From the NCBI RefSeq assembly GCF_024347595.1, contig NZ_AP025506.1:1302001-1366000 (forward strand): DNA of 64,000 bases, in the 5' to 3' direction. The stretch comes from Vibrio pomeroyi (GTDB taxonomy: Bacteria; Pseudomonadota; Gammaproteobacteria; Enterobacterales; Vibrionaceae). The notes under the pieces are model-generated. The model searched no databases and was not told the DNA's origin. It saw only the letters and a list, made by a program, of their open reading frames with translations. Below, one piece after another: positions 1-9,205 of this stretch (its first letter is position 1; each line of letters opens with the position of its first letter). Made by a program: the position numbers and the translations under genes.

Positions 1-822
1 AGTTGGGCAAAGCCATGGTTGATGGTCGATGTGTTCTTAATTGGTGTGTTGGTGAGCTTGATTAAGATAGCGTCTTTGGCTGACGTATCCATGGGCCTGT
101 CGTTCTGGGCGTTTTGCATTTACGCCGTGCTGGTGGTGAAGACGATATCTTTGGTGGACTTTGATTGGTTATGGGATCGCTTAGTACCAATGAAAACCTC
201 GCAAGATCAAATGGTAGGCAGCATCTTTCAAAATAAGCAGCATTTAGCCTGTCACATTTGCGGACAAGTACACAACTACAGTGAGAGCACTCATCACTGC
301 TCACGCTGCCACACGCACTTACATCGCTTTGAACCAATCAAAAACCTGCAGATAGCGTGGGCGCTGTTGTTTACTTCGGTGGTGTTTTATATCCCCGCCA
401 ACTTGTACCCGATGATGTATACCTCAGCTTTTGGAAGTAGCGAGGGCTCAACCATCATGGAAGGGGTTATCTTACTTTGGAATATGGGTTCATACCCTGT
501 GGCACTTATTATTCTTATTGCGAGTGTTTTTATCCCAATGGCGAAGATGGTCGCTCTGGCTTATTTGTACTGGAATGCCAAAAGGGTTCATGGGCTCACA
601 GAACAAAGGGCGAATCGTTACTTAAAGCTCTACCGCGTGACTGAATTTATTGGCCGTTGGTCGATGATCGATATTTTCGTTGTCGCCATCTTAGTGGCAT
701 TGGTTCAATTAGATGGCGTGATGGCTATTTATCCGGGCCCAGCAGCTCTGTCGTTTGCGTCGGTGGTCATCTTTACGATGTTGTCAGCGATGATTTTCGA
801 CTCCCGAATTATATGGAAGTAA
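1..822 (+). CDS. pqiA: Paraquat-inducible protein A (PqiA), 3' part only
   Basis: Inner-membrane component of the Pqi (MCE-type) system thought to move lipids between the two membranes. The reading frame is open from base 1, so the gene starts upstream of the window. The visible part holds the end of the first PqiA domain (motif MVDVFLIGVLVSLIK), a zinc-ribbon with paired CxxC motifs (CHICG, CSRC at about residues 81-97 of the visible part), and a complete second PqiA domain with its own motif WSMIDIFVVAILVALVQL. Several hydrophobic membrane segments are present. The duplicated architecture and the following MCE and lipoprotein genes match the pqiABC order. PqiA and YebS are close paralogues; the three-MCE partner downstream favours PqiA. 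Confidence 0.92.
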   Translation, partial: SWAKPWLMVDVFLIGVLVSLIKIASLADVSMGLSFWAFCIYAVLVVKTISLVDFDWLWDRLVPMKTSQDQMVGSIFQNKQHLACHICGQVHNYSESTHHCSRCHTHLHRFEPIKNLQIAWALLFTSVVFYIPANLYPMMYTSAFGSSEGSTIMEGVILLWNMGSYPVALIILIASVFIPMAKMVALAYLYWNAKRVHGLTEQRANRYLKLYRVTEFIGRWSMIDIFVVAILVALVQLDGVMAIYPGPAALSFASVVIFTMLSAMIFDSRIIWK

Positions 823-846
823 TCTCCCCAAAGAGGTGTGGGACAT

Positions 847-2472
847 ATGGAAAAGCAAAATACTTCAGATGCAAAAGTATCAAAAAAGAGCGAGCTGTCG
901 CCAGTCTGGATAGTACCGATTATTGCGGTGTTAGTCGGGTGTTGGATGCTATTTCAATACTTCAACAATCGTGGGCCAGAGATAACCCTTATCTTGCCGG
1001 ATGCGTCGGGTATAGAGGCAGGAAAAACGGCGATTAAGTCTAAGAATGTCCATGTGGGAACCATTACCGATGTTGCTTTGAGCGAAGACTATGAATACAT
1101 CATAGCGAAAGCACAGATCGACAAGAAAGCATCTCGTATGATTAATGCCGACACTCAATTCTGGGTCGTTGAACCCCATGTTGGTACCGATGGTATCAGT
1201 GGTCTAGAGACCATTTTGTCGGGCTCTTATATTGAATTAAAGCCGGGTAAATCGAGTGAGTCTCAGCTGAAGTTTGATGTGCTCGACACGCCACCGGTTG
1301 CGGGGCCTGATACGAAAGGCATTCGTGTTGTGGTGTCACATCATAAGGCGAATCAACTTAATGTCGGTGAGCCCGTGTTGCACCATGGTTTTGTTGTGGG
1401 GCGTGTGGAAAAAACGAGTTTCGATTACCAAAAGAAAGAGGGCAAATACCAATTGTTTATTTTCGCGCCTTATGACGGGCTGATCTTCGAAAAGACTCAG
1501 TTCTGGCTATCTTCTGGCATCGATGTGCGGTTTGGCGCCAACGGTTTAGACGTCAACTTCGCATCGATAGAAAGCATATTGACCGGTGGGGTGAGCTTTG
1601 ATGTCGCGGAGAGCATTAAGCCGGGAGCACAAATCAAAGAAAACCTACACGAGTATACGCTTTATGATAACTACGATGCGGTATTACAGGGCAAATACAC
1701 TACTTCGATTGATTACGTATTGTTGTTTGAAGAATCTGTGCGCGGTCTAAGGAAAGGCGCACCTGTAGAATATCGTGGTGTACGCATTGGTACGGTTGAT
1801 ACGGTACCGCTGCAGATTCGTATGGACAAAGATGGCAAGGTATCGAATCGTATTCCAATCCTAATCAAGCTTGAAATTGAGCGAGTATCCGAAGTCTTTA
1901 GAGCCGTGAATGCCAAAACCTTTGCAGAGCGGGTCAAACTGCAGATGGGAGAAGGGTTAAGAGCGACATTGAAAACTGGTAACTTGCTCACGGGCGCATT
2001 GTTTGTCGATATTAATTTCTATGAAGACGAAGAGCCTTACGAGCCAAGAGAGTTTGATGGTTATCCGGTATTTCCAGTGGTGGCTGGTGGATTAACGGAG
2101 ATACAAAAGCAGATCACTGATTTTCTAACCAAGATTAATGACCTGCCTTTAGATGCCACAGTGGCTAACTTAAATAGCTCGCTCTCTTCTTTAGACACTA
2201 CTTTGAAGAGCATGGATGAATTACTGGATAGTGAAGGTGCACAAGCGTTACCCCAAGATCTGAGTGAAACCATGAAGCAACTTGAGGCGACATTAGAAAG
2301 CTACGACGATGATTCCGATGCCTACAAGCAATTGATCAGTGCATCTGAAGAGTTAGAACATGTACTTAAAGAACTTCGCCCATTGATTAAGGTATTAAAT
2401 GACAAACCGAATGCGCTGGTATTTGGTAGCGATGTTGAAGAAGACCCGATTCCAGTTAAGGGAGTGGAATAA
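847..2472 (+). CDS. pqiB: PqiB, three-MCE-domain membrane protein
   Basis: MCE-family protein anchored in the inner membrane; E. coli PqiB forms a hexameric tube spanning the periplasm for lipid transport. One N-terminal membrane segment (PVWIVPIIAVLVGCWMLF, about residues 19-36) is followed by three MCE repeats: one beginning EITLILPDASGIEAG, one IRVVVSHHKANQLNVGEPV, one YVLLFEESVRGLRKGAPVEYRGV. A long helical C-terminal region (about 420-520) fits the coiled-coil needle. The length of 541 residues is close to E. coli PqiB (about 546). The ATG at 847 is chosen over a GTG at 838 because AGAGG at 832-836 is correctly spaced from 847 and too close to 838. The stop overlaps the pqiC start (TAATG). 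Confidence 0.93.
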   Translation: MEKQNTSDAKVSKKSELSPVWIVPIIAVLVGCWMLFQYFNNRGPEITLILPDASGIEAGKTAIKSKNVHVGTITDVALSEDYEYIIAKAQIDKKASRMINADTQFWVVEPHVGTDGISGLETILSGSYIELKPGKSSESQLKFDVLDTPPVAGPDTKGIRVVVSHHKANQLNVGEPVLHHGFVVGRVEKTSFDYQKKEGKYQLFIFAPYDGLIFEKTQFWLSSGIDVRFGANGLDVNFASIESILTGGVSFDVAESIKPGAQIKENLHEYTLYDNYDAVLQGKYTTSIDYVLLFEESVRGLRKGAPVEYRGVRIGTVDTVPLQIRMDKDGKVSNRIPILIKLEIERVSEVFRAVNAKTFAERVKLQMGEGLRATLKTGNLLTGALFVDINFYEDEEPYEPREFDGYPVFPVVAGGLTEIQKQITDFLTKINDLPLDATVANLNSSLSSLDTTLKSMDELLDSEGAQALPQDLSETMKQLEATLESYDDDSDAYKQLISASEELEHVLKELRPLIKVLNDKPNALVFGSDVEEDPIPVKGVE

Positions 2473-2975
2473 TGAGAAAGCTATTTATATCACTGGTCAT
2501 GTCGTTCGGGCTCCTAGGGTGTGCGACTCCCACAGATGGCACTAACGCCTATCTCTTGCCGAAAAGTACACTAGATAAACCCATATTTAAGGTAAAAACT
2601 CGGGTAGAGTTACCTGATTACTTGGACACGATTGGCATCGCTTATCGCAAGTCTGAAAATGAATTAGTCTCTGCGCGCAAGCATGTATGGGCGGAAAATC
2701 TAGAGGGGTTACTTGAAGAAAGGGTCAACAGTTCTAATGCTACGGGCGCAGCAGATAAAGAGCTAACGATTACCTTTGAGCAGTTCAATGGTTCTTATAC
2801 TGGCAATGCAGAAGTGAAAGGAACTTGGGTGCTAAGCGAACAAGATGAAGAGCTTGCTCGTGCTGATTTCGATTCAAAGGTACCGTTGAAAGAAGCAGGT
2901 TATGAAGCACTTGTTGAGGCGTTAGGTGAAGGGCTAGATGAGGTCTTGTCTGATATTCAGTCGCAATTACCTTAA
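2472..2975 (+). CDS. pqiC: PqiC, outer-membrane lipoprotein of the Pqi system
   Basis: ABC-type transport auxiliary lipoprotein (DUF330/PqiC family), the outer-membrane partner of PqiB. A lipoprotein signal is clear: a basic start, a hydrophobic core and lipobox LLGC with Cys17. The following 150 residues carry family features such as the YLLP start and the DYLDTIGIAYR segment. The start codon overlaps the pqiB stop by one base, so translation is probably coupled. No obvious terminator is visible directly downstream, but a 120-base gap separates it from the next gene. Confidence 0.9.
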   Translation: MRKLFISLVMSFGLLGCATPTDGTNAYLLPKSTLDKPIFKVKTRVELPDYLDTIGIAYRKSENELVSARKHVWAENLEGLLEERVNSSNATGAADKELTITFEQFNGSYTGNAEVKGTWVLSEQDEELARADFDSKVPLKEAGYEALVEALGEGLDEVLSDIQSQLP

Positions 2976-3094
2976 GGTCATTTTTGGGGCTGTTTTCTAT
3001 TTGGTAAATCTCGGTTTTCCTCGTTTGTTTGGTTGTTGCTGGCTAAAGTAACGCCATCGAAAGAAAAACGAATGATGAAATACAGAGGTGATGT

Positions 3095-3331
3095 ATGAAA
3101 AAATTAATCGCACTAGGCCTAATGGCTCTTTCAATGAATACAGCGTTTGCAGCAGATGGTAATTACACAGGTACAATCGATATGAACCTGACAGCCCCGA
3201 ACCAAACTAATGTAGAGCGTGTTGAATCAGAACCTGTATTACAAGGCCGCAATGAAGCATCTTCTGGTGGTTTAAAATTCCAAACTGACACACAAGATCA
3301 CGCGATCGAGCTAACAGGTCGTCGAGATTAA
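3095..3331 (+). CDS. Small exported protein of unknown function
   Basis: 78-residue protein with a clear Sec signal peptide (MKKLIALGLMALSMNTAFA, cleavage probably after AFA at about 19) and a polar mature part of about 59 residues with no cysteines. Start ATG 3095 has AGAGG at 3084-3088. An ATG at 3091 is out of frame. The gene lies alone, with a strong terminator just after it, so it appears to be a monocistronic periplasmic protein. I do not recognise a family. The mature region is rich in N, T, E and Q and probably partly disordered. Confidence 0.75.
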   Translation: MKKLIALGLMALSMNTAFAADGNYTGTIDMNLTAPNQTNVERVESEPVLQGRNEASSGGLKFQTDTQDHAIELTGRRD

Positions 3332-3359
3332 CCCAAAGCGTTAAACATATTTGTCGAAG

Positions 3360-3406
3360 AGTCCGCGTTGTTGAACATTCTGAAAATGTTGTACGCGGAC
3401 TTTTTT
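3360..3406 (+). terminator. Rho-independent terminator
   Basis: A perfect 9-base arm AGTCCGCGT (3360-3368) pairs with ACGCGGACT (3393-3401), followed by TTTTT. It ends the small exported protein gene. Confidence 0.85.
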
Positions 3407-3501
3407 GTTTCTGTCCTATCCTAATATCCCACATAAATGTCCCAGTTCTTTGCATTCTATTCCTTACCTCTCAACGCTTAGCTCTCAGTTTTTATAATCC
3501 G

Positions 3502-4125
3502 TTATGCCGCTTCCGCGAGTGAAGTGATGGCAATAAAGGCGATAAATTTGTCGACCAGAAGTGGGTTAAATTGTCCTTTCAATCTTTCATCAAACAGAAT
3601 ACGTAACGCTTTATCAGCGGGCATGCCTGTGCGGTAAGCTCTGGTTGAGGTCATGGCGTCCCAAGTGTCGACCAGTGCAATAACTTGTCCAATCAAAGGA
3701 TTTTCAGAACCTCTTAGGCGCAACGGGTATCCGTTTCCATCCCATCGTTCATGATGTAAAGAACCTAAAATAGACGCCAGTTCCAGCTCTGGAACTTCTA
3801 ACGTCATTGAGTAAGACTCTTCAACGTGCTTATTCATTACTTGGCGTTCTACAGGCGTTAACTTACCTGCTTTATGAAGCACAGCACCGGGCGTCCCCAG
3901 CTTTCCTAGATCGTGAACAAGAGCAGAATCGAAAATTAATTCTAACTGTTCTTCATTAAATTCTAAGTACTCGCCAAATGAATAAGAGAGTAAACACACC
4001 CTTAATGTGTGCTCGTAGGTTTCCATAGAATGTTGACGCATGGGCTGTAGCAACCTAAGTGCATCGAGTGAATGTTTGTGTTGTAGAGCGAGCGTGTACA
4101 CGCGGTCAATCTTGGTTTGGTTCAT
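3502..4125 (-). CDS. HD-GYP domain protein, probable c-di-GMP phosphodiesterase
   Basis: Single-domain HD-GYP protein of 207 residues. Counting from the ATG at 4125: His39, the HD pair at 71-72 (HDLGKLG), His100, the HH pair at 124-125 and GYP at 132-134 (DGNGYP), followed by LVDTWDAMTSTRAYR. The metal-binding set looks complete, so hydrolysis of cyclic di-GMP is the likely activity. There is no receiver, PAS or membrane segment, so any input must come from partners. An upstream TTG at 4143 would add six residues; neither start has a clear ribosome site. The gene lies between two surface-protein loci, where c-di-GMP control would make sense, but no direct link is visible. Confidence 0.85.
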   Translation of the reverse strand: MNQTKIDRVYTLALQHKHSLDALRLLQPMRQHSMETYEHTLRVCLLSYSFGEYLEFNEEQLELIFDSALVHDLGKLGTPGAVLHKAGKLTPVERQVMNKHVEESYSMTLEVPELELASILGSLHHERWDGNGYPLRLRGSENPLIGQVIALVDTWDAMTSTRAYRTGMPADKALRILFDERLKGQFNPLLVDKFIAFIAITSLAEAA

Positions 4126-4348
4126 AGCGGTTTGCCGTGTCAATGTGAATGAGTCGCGCAGTATGGAGAGTATGAGTAGAGGAGTTAACTTAATGTGATT
4201 GAATGTTTATTAAACAGTCTTTCTCGAAATTCATCGCGAGGTTTAGAAAAATTTAGAAGTTTGAAAGGTAATGAATTTTGAATTAATAGCTTTAATTTTC
4301 AATGGTTTAATTTTTAATAATGAATCATAGCTATTTAATGGAGTAGAA

Positions 4349-6742
4349 GTGAGACAAAGTTCACAATACAGCTCTACTTCATTAATCAGAGTGCTTTTAA
4401 TGTATCTATTCAACAGTGATTTGTTGAAACGGAATTCAACACTAAATGTGTTTACCTCAGTCAGCTTAGCGGTATTGCTAGCGGGTTGTGGTAGTGAATC
4501 TAACCCCGACGGAGAGCAAGGTATTATTGCATCTCCAACAGCATCAGCCTCGATTAGTGCGCAAGATATTCAAGATAACTCGCTGGTAGAACAAAGTTTC
4601 ACTATTGACCTGACTGAGTATGTTCATACATCAAATAACCAAGATTTTGTCGTAACCAATGCTCGCTCTCTATCTGGTGATTCTTGTCAAGTTCAGGGTA
4701 TTAGTGGAGGTAGTTTTAATGTCTATTCGTCTGACGTTAATGACTGTTTGTTTGAGTATGAAGTAGCGACTTCAGCTCGCACTTCAATGGCAACCTCTTA
4801 CGCTCGTGTTGCTATGGGGCAGAATTACTCGTCTACCACTCTTCCACGTATTACAGCATCAACCATCGAATCACAGGTGGTGGTTGTAGATCTAGAGAGC
4901 GAACTAGGTTCATCGTTACCGAGTGATGACTTTGTCCTGCAAGACAGTGTTATCAGCCTTGGTTCTGGTACGGCTCGCGTCTCTGGTGAACATCAGATTG
5001 AATTTACGCCAACGGCCAAAGGTCAAACCGAGGTGTATTACAGCTACCAAAACGGTGAGTCTATTCAACAAGGCTCACTGTCGATTGCGACTTCAGAAGA
5101 TACTTACAATACCGCACCAACAGCGGAAGATTTCGCTTTTAGTGAGTTAGCGTTATTGGGTGAAAACATTGTGGTGGATGTAGCTGATTATATCTCAGAT
5201 GTGGATCTCGATGATGTACAGCTTGTCGGCGTGCAGGACTTCAACTCAACAACATCACTTTACGATCCTGCCAATATCTCTAACACCAAGTTTGAGTTCT
5301 CTTCTACACAACCTGGCCCTCACGACGTGGCGTACACAGTAAGCGATCATATGGGTGGGTACACCACTGGACTGGCACGCATAGAAGTCGAACCAGATTT
5401 CTCTTTGATTCAAGATTGGGAAGATATTGTAATTCATGATCCTGTGATCAGCTCAGATATCCGCTTTTTCGCGCCAATGACAAAAGTGTATGCCGACTAC
5501 GTCAATGCCCCTTATACAGGCACCTATGTCGAGAATGGCACGCAAGGATTGAAAGACGCTGAAGTCGTCACTCAAACTCTTAGCCAAGCGCGCCAATATT
5601 GCAAAGTACGCGGCGGCCGCCTGCCTTTACAGCGAGAGCTTGAAACGCTTGTCACCAACGAAACCAGTGCGTTTACCAATCATAACTGGCCAACAAGTAA
5701 GAAATATTGGACCGCGGAAAATGTCAGTGAAACAAAATCTGCCACTGTTCACTTGAATGATGGCTCAATTGGTAGTCAATCTAAAACTGTTGGTATGTAC
5801 ACGACTTGTGTTGATTTGAGCAACCCGAGTGTCAGTGATTTTTCTGTCGATGTTTCAGTGAAAGAGCGAGTATCAAACCGCTATGAGTATGAAGTTCAAG
5901 TTCGTGACCCTGACGGTAATGCCACACCTTTTGCGGATGTTGAATTAGAGTCCATCAATGAACGCGGTGTGTTTTTGAATCGTGAGCCAATGACTTCAGA
6001 AAGCACGAATGAGTTTGGTTTGTTGGAAGAATCGTATTTTGATATTTCATTCAGTGAAGAAGTACTTGCAGTACGAATCAGCTCGCATGATGAACTCTAT
6101 CCATTTATCCCTGTTGATGATGCGTTGGCGATAGACGTATCAGACCCTGCCCTTTGGAGTAGTGAAGAATATTGGAGTCAAAATGTATATGCCCCTGATG
6201 AAGAGGGATTGATGTTGATGCCAAATGTTGGATATAGCAAGTTATTCCATATATATAAAATGCCATTTCTTGGTGACAACTTCGTTATTAGGTTCCGTGT
6301 TCAGAGTGACAGTAATTCGTCAAAAGGAGAATTTGCGGTCCTAATACAACAACTAGGTACTGATCAAACGACATGGCAGCAAGATGGGGTTATTAACACT
6401 GGAAATACCAGGCCTTACCCCGAAAATGAGCCAACCGCATTTGGACTAAACGTTAATTTATACGGTTCAATGCCAGTCTCGCTATTTGAGGGGGGCCAAG
6501 TATCAAGTTCACAAAGTATGAACTTACGTGATTCAGACCGTTTCTACTGGTTCGATAAACGAGGTCAAAGAGTTTACGTTTACACGTCCACCACAGATCA
6601 GAGGCCAGTACAAGAATCAGGTTACTTTGATATATCTGGCAATGTCGATCTATCACAACCTTATTGGCTCTCTATCGGAGGAAAAAATGCCGATCCGTCC
6701 AAGAATTATCGAATAACTGAATTAGACATGGCTGCGTATTAG
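4349..6742 (+). CDS. Large surface lipoprotein with Ig-like and lectin-like regions (copy A)
   Basis: Predicted lipoprotein of up to 797 residues. The GTG at 4349 has GGAG at 4340-4343. An ATG at 4400 would give a more usual 29-residue signal ending in lipobox LLAGC (Cys47 from the GTG). The mature protein has beta-rich Ig/cadherin-like stretches (about 60-350), then a cysteine-containing segment with ARQYCKVRGGRLPLQREL and NWPTSKKYWTAE, resembling C-type-lectin-like or intimin/invasin tips. Next come an Ig-like linker (DPDGNATPF) and a C-terminal domain of about 200 residues ending in alternating strands. It is a paralogue of the next gene; similarity is strong in the middle and weak at the C-terminus. 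Function unknown; surface binding or adhesion is inferred. Base composition looks AT-richer after about 6140. Confidence 0.8.
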   Translation: MRQSSQYSSTSLIRVLLMYLFNSDLLKRNSTLNVFTSVSLAVLLAGCGSESNPDGEQGIIASPTASASISAQDIQDNSLVEQSFTIDLTEYVHTSNNQDFVVTNARSLSGDSCQVQGISGGSFNVYSSDVNDCLFEYEVATSARTSMATSYARVAMGQNYSSTTLPRITASTIESQVVVVDLESELGSSLPSDDFVLQDSVISLGSGTARVSGEHQIEFTPTAKGQTEVYYSYQNGESIQQGSLSIATSEDTYNTAPTAEDFAFSELALLGENIVVDVADYISDVDLDDVQLVGVQDFNSTTSLYDPANISNTKFEFSSTQPGPHDVAYTVSDHMGGYTTGLARIEVEPDFSLIQDWEDIVIHDPVISSDIRFFAPMTKVYADYVNAPYTGTYVENGTQGLKDAEVVTQTLSQARQYCKVRGGRLPLQRELETLVTNETSAFTNHNWPTSKKYWTAENVSETKSATVHLNDGSIGSQSKTVGMYTTCVDLSNPSVSDFSVDVSVKERVSNRYEYEVQVRDPDGNATPFADVELESINERGVFLNREPMTSESTNEFGLLEESYFDISFSEEVLAVRISSHDELYPFIPVDDALAIDVSDPALWSSEEYWSQNVYAPDEEGLMLMPNVGYSKLFHIYKMPFLGDNFVIRFRVQSDSNSSKGEFAVLIQQLGTDQTTWQQDGVINTGNTRPYPENEPTAFGLNVNLYGSMPVSLFEGGQVSSSQSMNLRDSDRFYWFDKRGQRVYVYTSTTDQRPVQESGYFDISGNVDLSQPYWLSIGGKNADPSKNYRITELDMAAY

Positions 6743-6750
6743 GAATGACT

Positions 6751-9114
6751 ATGAAAGTATTAAAATCATGTGGGATAGCTCTAGGCATTTCGGCGCTGGC
6801 AGCTTGTGGGGGAGGCTCTGGTGATTCTGGTTCAACCTCTCAACCTCAACAACCATCTTCTCCATTAGAAGTACCTATTGAAGCTTCAGTAATTCAATCA
6901 AAAGCGTTGGTCAATATTGAGTCTCAAACTATTGTCAAAGTAGATTCAGACATTGATTTTCGTTTAACGTCAGTGATGCAAGTAAGCAATGGTAACTATT
7001 GTGATGTCATCTCAATTGAAGGTATGACGTTTACAACCTTATCTACTGAGGTTGGCGAATGCCAATTTGAATATAAAGTAGAACCCGTTGAGCAAGATGT
7101 TTACGCCGGGCAAGCATCATCACTCGCAAGGGTATCTGTCTCTGAAACTGCTGATAACAATACACTTCCGAATTTGTCAGAAACGACCGATATTGATTCG
7201 GCAGTGACTATTGATTTGTCTGAAGAGCTAAATAGTGAACTAGATACGTCTATATATATTGTGTCGGAAGAGGTGACTTTATTAGGAGCAGGTTCAGTTG
7301 AAGTCGATTCGCTAAATAATACGATCACATATACTCCGAACGATATTGGTGTGACACGTATTATGTACTCAATGAGTGATGGCTCTTCAACCAAACTCGG
7401 AAACATCGACGTAGCTGTCTCTGATACTGGCAATACACCACCAATCGCTAATGACTTTATTCGAGAAGGTAAGCTTGCCAAAGATATGTCGGTTGAAATT
7501 GACCTAACAGACTATGTCTCGGACGCTGAAGACAGTGTGATCTTAGATACTGTACGTGCCTATAACGCTGAAGCGGAAATTACCTCAACAACCGAGCACA
7601 CTTTTACGTTTCAGTCGTCTGAACCTGGTCCACATGAGGTCGCATATACAGTGACAGACGGGCGTGGAGGCTATGCTGTTGGCCAAGTTTATATCGAAGT
7701 AGAACCTGACTTTAGTCTCGTACAAGGTTGGGAAGATATCACGCTGTCGGATCAAGTAATAGGTAGTAATATTACGTTTTCAGCACCTATGTCTAAAGCT
7801 ATGGCTGATTATGTTAATGCCGACTATTTATCGATTCGAGAAGAAGATGGTAAATATGGTCCAAAGGGGGCTCTAGTGGTTCAAATGAATTGGACACAAG
7901 CTAAAAGTTATTGTGCAACTAGAGGTGGACGGTTGCCATTAGAAAGAGAGTTACATAGTTTATTTGGCGTTAATCCATTCCCTAATGAAAACTGGCCAAC
8001 ACATACGCCTTATTGGTCTGCAAACCGTACATCTGCTACTGATGGCACCCAGATATCTTTGGTTGATGGTCTCTCAAATACTATGGACATGAATGGACTA
8101 GGGTATGTTTCATGTGTTTATTTTGATGAAAACGTAAAAGATTTCTCAATCAAGGAAATAAATAGTGATGATTATGACGATCCGAGAAACACAACAAGGT
8201 ATATATCAGCCGTGTTAGTAGATCCTGATGGTCAGATAGCTCCTTTTCAAAGCGTAGAATTTTGGACTAGAAATAATACTGGAGGTTTTGGTTCGACTAA
8301 TAACGACCTTAGCACTATTTCAATTACAAATTCTCAAGGTTATGCCACAGCGATATATGAGTTTACTAATGGAAATGAAGATTTTGTAATGGCACAGTAT
8401 GGTGATAGTGCAATATTTACATTAGTTAGTTTGGAAGCATCAGGCTTTGATGTAACCAATCCTGATGATTGGAATATTTCTAAAATCTACGGGTCGACAG
8501 ATATAAGCGAATACCAACCCATCACAAGTGCGAGTGGAACTAAAGTAGCTTTAGGAGAAACCTCAGAGTACATTACAGCTATTTCAAAAACTATGGTTAT
8601 GGGTACTGATGTTGAAATTAAATTTGGAGTGGATAGAACCAACACAGATAGTTTGCACCATGGAAATACAAACATAATATTGCAACAAGTTAGCTCCAAA
8701 GCTCCGGATTATAATAAAGCTTGTTATATTGAAGTATATGGTGATTGCCAATGGTCAGAAAATGATAAAGATACAGCAGGCATGCCAAGGAACGACAATC
8801 GCTGGCTAGCTTTTATATTTGATTATTATGGAAGTAAAATAAAATTAAGTACACCAGATGGTATTGTTGCAACAGGTACCTTGTTAAACGAAAATATACG
8901 ACAACTGTATTATAGAATTAGCATTGATGGGGCGGATATTAACATATATCAGGCAACCAGTAAGGACTTTTCTGATGAAACCTTATCTATATCTGAAAGT
9001 ATTAGTAGTACGGAGATTGATGTGAATAAATTTTACTACTTTGGACTTTCTGGAGGTGCACACTCACGGTCGGGGGTTCACGCGACAGTAAACTATCTAG
9101 ATATAACGCAGTAA
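6751..9114 (+). CDS. Large surface lipoprotein with Ig-like and lectin-like regions (copy B)
   Basis: Paralogue of the preceding gene, starting 8 bases after its stop. ATG 6751 is preferred over ATG 6745 because AGGA at 6741-6744 is properly spaced only from 6751. The signal ends in lipobox ALAAC, followed by a glycine/serine linker. Shared blocks with copy A include YTVTDGRGGY, VEPDFSLVQGWEDI, MADYVNADY, YCATRGGRLPLEREL and NWPTHTPYWSA. After the DPDGQIAPF block the two proteins differ greatly, although both end in a similar-length beta-rich domain (ILQQV and GLSGGAHSRSG here; LIQQLG and LSIGGKN in A), perhaps a concanavalin-like lectin fold. The C-terminal third uses many AT-rich codons. 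Likely co-transcribed with copy A; role inferred as ligand binding at the surface. Confidence 0.8.
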   Translation: MKVLKSCGIALGISALAACGGGSGDSGSTSQPQQPSSPLEVPIEASVIQSKALVNIESQTIVKVDSDIDFRLTSVMQVSNGNYCDVISIEGMTFTTLSTEVGECQFEYKVEPVEQDVYAGQASSLARVSVSETADNNTLPNLSETTDIDSAVTIDLSEELNSELDTSIYIVSEEVTLLGAGSVEVDSLNNTITYTPNDIGVTRIMYSMSDGSSTKLGNIDVAVSDTGNTPPIANDFIREGKLAKDMSVEIDLTDYVSDAEDSVILDTVRAYNAEAEITSTTEHTFTFQSSEPGPHEVAYTVTDGRGGYAVGQVYIEVEPDFSLVQGWEDITLSDQVIGSNITFSAPMSKAMADYVNADYLSIREEDGKYGPKGALVVQMNWTQAKSYCATRGGRLPLERELHSLFGVNPFPNENWPTHTPYWSANRTSATDGTQISLVDGLSNTMDMNGLGYVSCVYFDENVKDFSIKEINSDDYDDPRNTTRYISAVLVDPDGQIAPFQSVEFWTRNNTGGFGSTNNDLSTISITNSQGYATAIYEFTNGNEDFVMAQYGDSAIFTLVSLEASGFDVTNPDDWNISKIYGSTDISEYQPITSASGTKVALGETSEYITAISKTMVMGTDVEIKFGVDRTNTDSLHHGNTNIILQQVSSKAPDYNKACYIEVYGDCQWSENDKDTAGMPRNDNRWLAFIFDYYGSKIKLSTPDGIVATGTLLNENIRQLYYRISIDGADINIYQATSKDFSDETLSISESISSTEIDVNKFYYFGLSGGAHSRSGVHATVNYLDITQ

Positions 9115-9142
9115 AATTAGTTTTTAAACCATGCTGAATTAT

Positions 9143-9177
9143 AAATGGTGCAGCACTATTTTAAGTGCGCACCATTT
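9143..9177. terminator. Hairpin between convergent genes, probable bidirectional terminator
   Basis: AAATGGTGC (9143-9151) pairs with GCACCATTT (9169-9177), with an inner GCACT/AGTGC pairing. It sits between the stop of lipoprotein B and the stop of the minus-strand regulator. T tracts are short on both sides. Confidence 0.55.
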
Positions 9178-9205
9178 CTACATATATAAATCAAGTTAAT
9201 TAAAA

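Noticed and set aside
657..1037. 126-codon frame overlapping pqiA and pqiB
   Set aside because: Out of frame with two well-recognised genes.
7101..7481. 126-codon minus-strand frame inside lipoprotein B
   Set aside because: Antisense shadow of a clear coding region; S/V-rich with no signal.
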